Shown here in pieces: positions 5,824-6,621 of a DNA stretch of 6,621 nt (positions within the stretch are counted from its first letter, which is position 1; the number at the start of each line of letters is the position of its first letter). The position numbers and the translations under genes are program-made. A model generated the notes under the pieces. The model made no database searches, had not been told where the DNA came from, and worked only from the letters and a program-made list of their open reading frames with translations. This DNA is from Micrococcaceae bacterium UBA6021 (GTDB lineage Bacteria > Actinomycetota > Actinomycetes > Actinomycetales > Micrococcaceae): assembly GCA_002427975.1 (NCBI GenBank), contig DIZT01000211.1, positions 1 through 6,621 of the forward strand, in the 5' to 3' direction.

Positions 5824-6600
5824 GTGGTGGGAAAGGTGACCGGAGCACGGAAGCCGCTGACGCGCAAAAACCTGTGGAGGCCCTCGTCCGGGCGGCTCCG
5901 GTCGTGGCTGGCTGATGAATCCGCGGACCGTACCCGGCCCGTCATCGTGGCCGTCGTTCTGACACTTGCGGGGATAGGCCTGGTCGAGGTCGCCTCGGCA
6001 TCATCGGTGGAGTCCGTCGCGGCCGGGATCAATCCTTATGATCTGCCCCTGAAGCAGGGAATGTGGACCCTCGCAGGTGTGGTCATCATGTTCGCCCTGG
6101 CCAGGCTGCCGGTCCGGCGCATCCGGAAACTGGCGTGGCCGATGCTTATCATTGCGGTCATCGCCCTCGGGCTGGTCTTCACGCCCCTGGGCATGACGGT
6201 CAACGGCAACAGGAACTGGCTGAACGCGGGCGGGTTCACGGCCCAGCCCTCCGAGTTCGCCAAACTCGCCCTCGTCGTCTGGGGTGCCGCCGTCCTCTCC
6301 CGCAAGCAGGCGCTGCTGAACCAATGGAAGCACGCCGTCATCCCGATGCTTCCCGTGGGCGCGGCCATCATGGCCCTCGTCGCGCTCGGCCATGACCTGG
6401 GCACAACACTGTTCATCATGATGATCCTCGCCGCCACCCTGTTCTACGGAGGGGTGCCGATGAAGGTCTTCGGAGCGGCGGCGGCGGCCTGCGCCGTGGC
6501 GGCACTGGTCCTCGCGGCCACCAACGGCAACCGGATGGGACGGATCTTTTCCTGGCTCGGCATGGGCTCGGGGGTCGAGGACCACTGCGCGGAAAATTAG
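5824..6600 (+). CDS. ftsW: FtsW-type SEDS protein, N-terminal fragment truncated before the catalytic loop
   Basis: The reading frame gives 258 aa, against roughly 400-450 for FtsW. GAGGAG (5819-5824) overlaps the first GTG, so the real start is more likely the in-frame GTG at 5836 (254 aa, beginning MTGARKPLTRK), 11 nt behind that site. A basic cytoplasmic N-terminus is followed by membrane segments from about residue 40. The family motif GNRNWLNAGGFTAQPSEFAKLA (128-149 from 5824) is intact, as is GHDLGTTLF (189-197). Homology runs to NRMGRIFSWLGMGS (236-249), the stretch before the external loop with the catalytic Asp, and then stops. The last residues (GVEDHCAEN) are encoded by a sequence resembling a Tn3-family end. 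The catalytic loop, the PEAHNDFIFA-type motif and the last membrane segments are missing, so the product should be inactive. A normal ftsW neighbourhood (murD, murG) is absent, suggesting an accessory paralogue. Confidence 0.85.
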   Translation: MVGKVTGARKPLTRKNLWRPSSGRLRSWLADESADRTRPVIVAVVLTLAGIGLVEVASASSVESVAAGINPYDLPLKQGMWTLAGVVIMFALARLPVRRIRKLAWPMLIIAVIALGLVFTPLGMTVNGNRNWLNAGGFTAQPSEFAKLALVVWGAAVLSRKQALLNQWKHAVIPMLPVGAAIMALVALGHDLGTTLFIMMILAATLFYGGVPMKVFGAAAAACAVAALVLAATNGNRMGRIFSWLGMGSGVEDHCAEN

Positions 6601-6607
6601 CGCTAAG
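6571..6607 (+). mobile_element. putative Tn3-family terminal inverted repeat, element extends right
   Basis: About 37 bp match the layout of Tn3-family ends (typically 38 bp): GGGGTCG at the outer end (6571-6577), CGGAAAA in the middle (6590-6596) and CGCTAAG at the inner end (6601-6607). From memory, the Tn3 end itself (GGGGTCT...CGAAAA...CGTTAAG) aligns with one single-base gap and about two thirds identity, and Tn21/Tn501-type ends share CGGAAAA and CGCTAAG. The GGGG side faces ftsW, so the body of the element lies beyond the right edge. The stop codon of the ftsW fragment (6598-6600) lies inside it. A 5-bp target duplication would be GCTCG (6566-6570). Confidence 0.68.
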
Positions 6608-6621
6608 CCGTCCCCGGTCGC

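Noticed and set aside
6597..6606. TTAGCGCTAA perfect palindrome as a regulator site
   Set aside because: It is better explained as the inner part of the Tn3-type terminal repeat, overlapping the stop codon of the ftsW fragment.

Overview
The window is high-GC DNA with actinobacterial signatures. These include Ala/Arg-rich proteins, a secreted coiled-coil protein ending in the actinobacterial version of a lytic-transglycosylase-like domain, a RodA whose C-terminus resembles the mycobacterial protein, and TANNNT -10 hexamers lying directly before start codons. An Arthrobacter-like member of the Micrococcaceae is my best guess, based on protein style and not on a database match.

Layout, left to right. 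Positions 1-269 hold a strong hairpin terminator (85-129), probably of a gene or RNA left of the window, and a degenerate tandem repeat that runs into the promoter region of the first gene. Positions 270-1523 (+) encode a secreted coiled-coil protein with a C-terminal muralytic domain. Positions 1524-1965 have no gene but contain a GTGGG-rich patch. Positions 1966-2619 (-) encode a DedA-family membrane protein. A divergent spacer follows, and 2912-3838 (+) encode an undecaprenyl-diphosphate phosphatase (UppP). UppP converges on a RodA-type SEDS glycosyltransferase (4053-5429, -) across a spacer with a symmetric terminator. After another divergent spacer, 5824-6600 (+) hold the N-terminal half of an FtsW-type SEDS protein. 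Its homology stops just before the catalytic loop.

All five genes belong to cell-envelope building. UppP dephosphorylates undecaprenyl diphosphate, DedA proteins of the UptA kind return undecaprenyl phosphate across the membrane, RodA and FtsW polymerise lipid II, and the secreted protein probably trims peptidoglycan. The usual partners of these genes are absent (pbpA/pknAB for rodA, murD/murG for ftsW), so this looks like an accessory set and not the housekeeping loci.

The most informative oddity is at the right edge. The truncated ftsW runs into about 37 bp that resemble the terminal inverted repeat of a Tn3-family transposon, with GGGG at the outer end and CGCTAAG at the inner end. The stop codon lies inside this repeat. 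I infer that a Tn3-type element has split ftsW and continues beyond the window. I see no CRISPR array, tRNA, rRNA or clear riboswitch.
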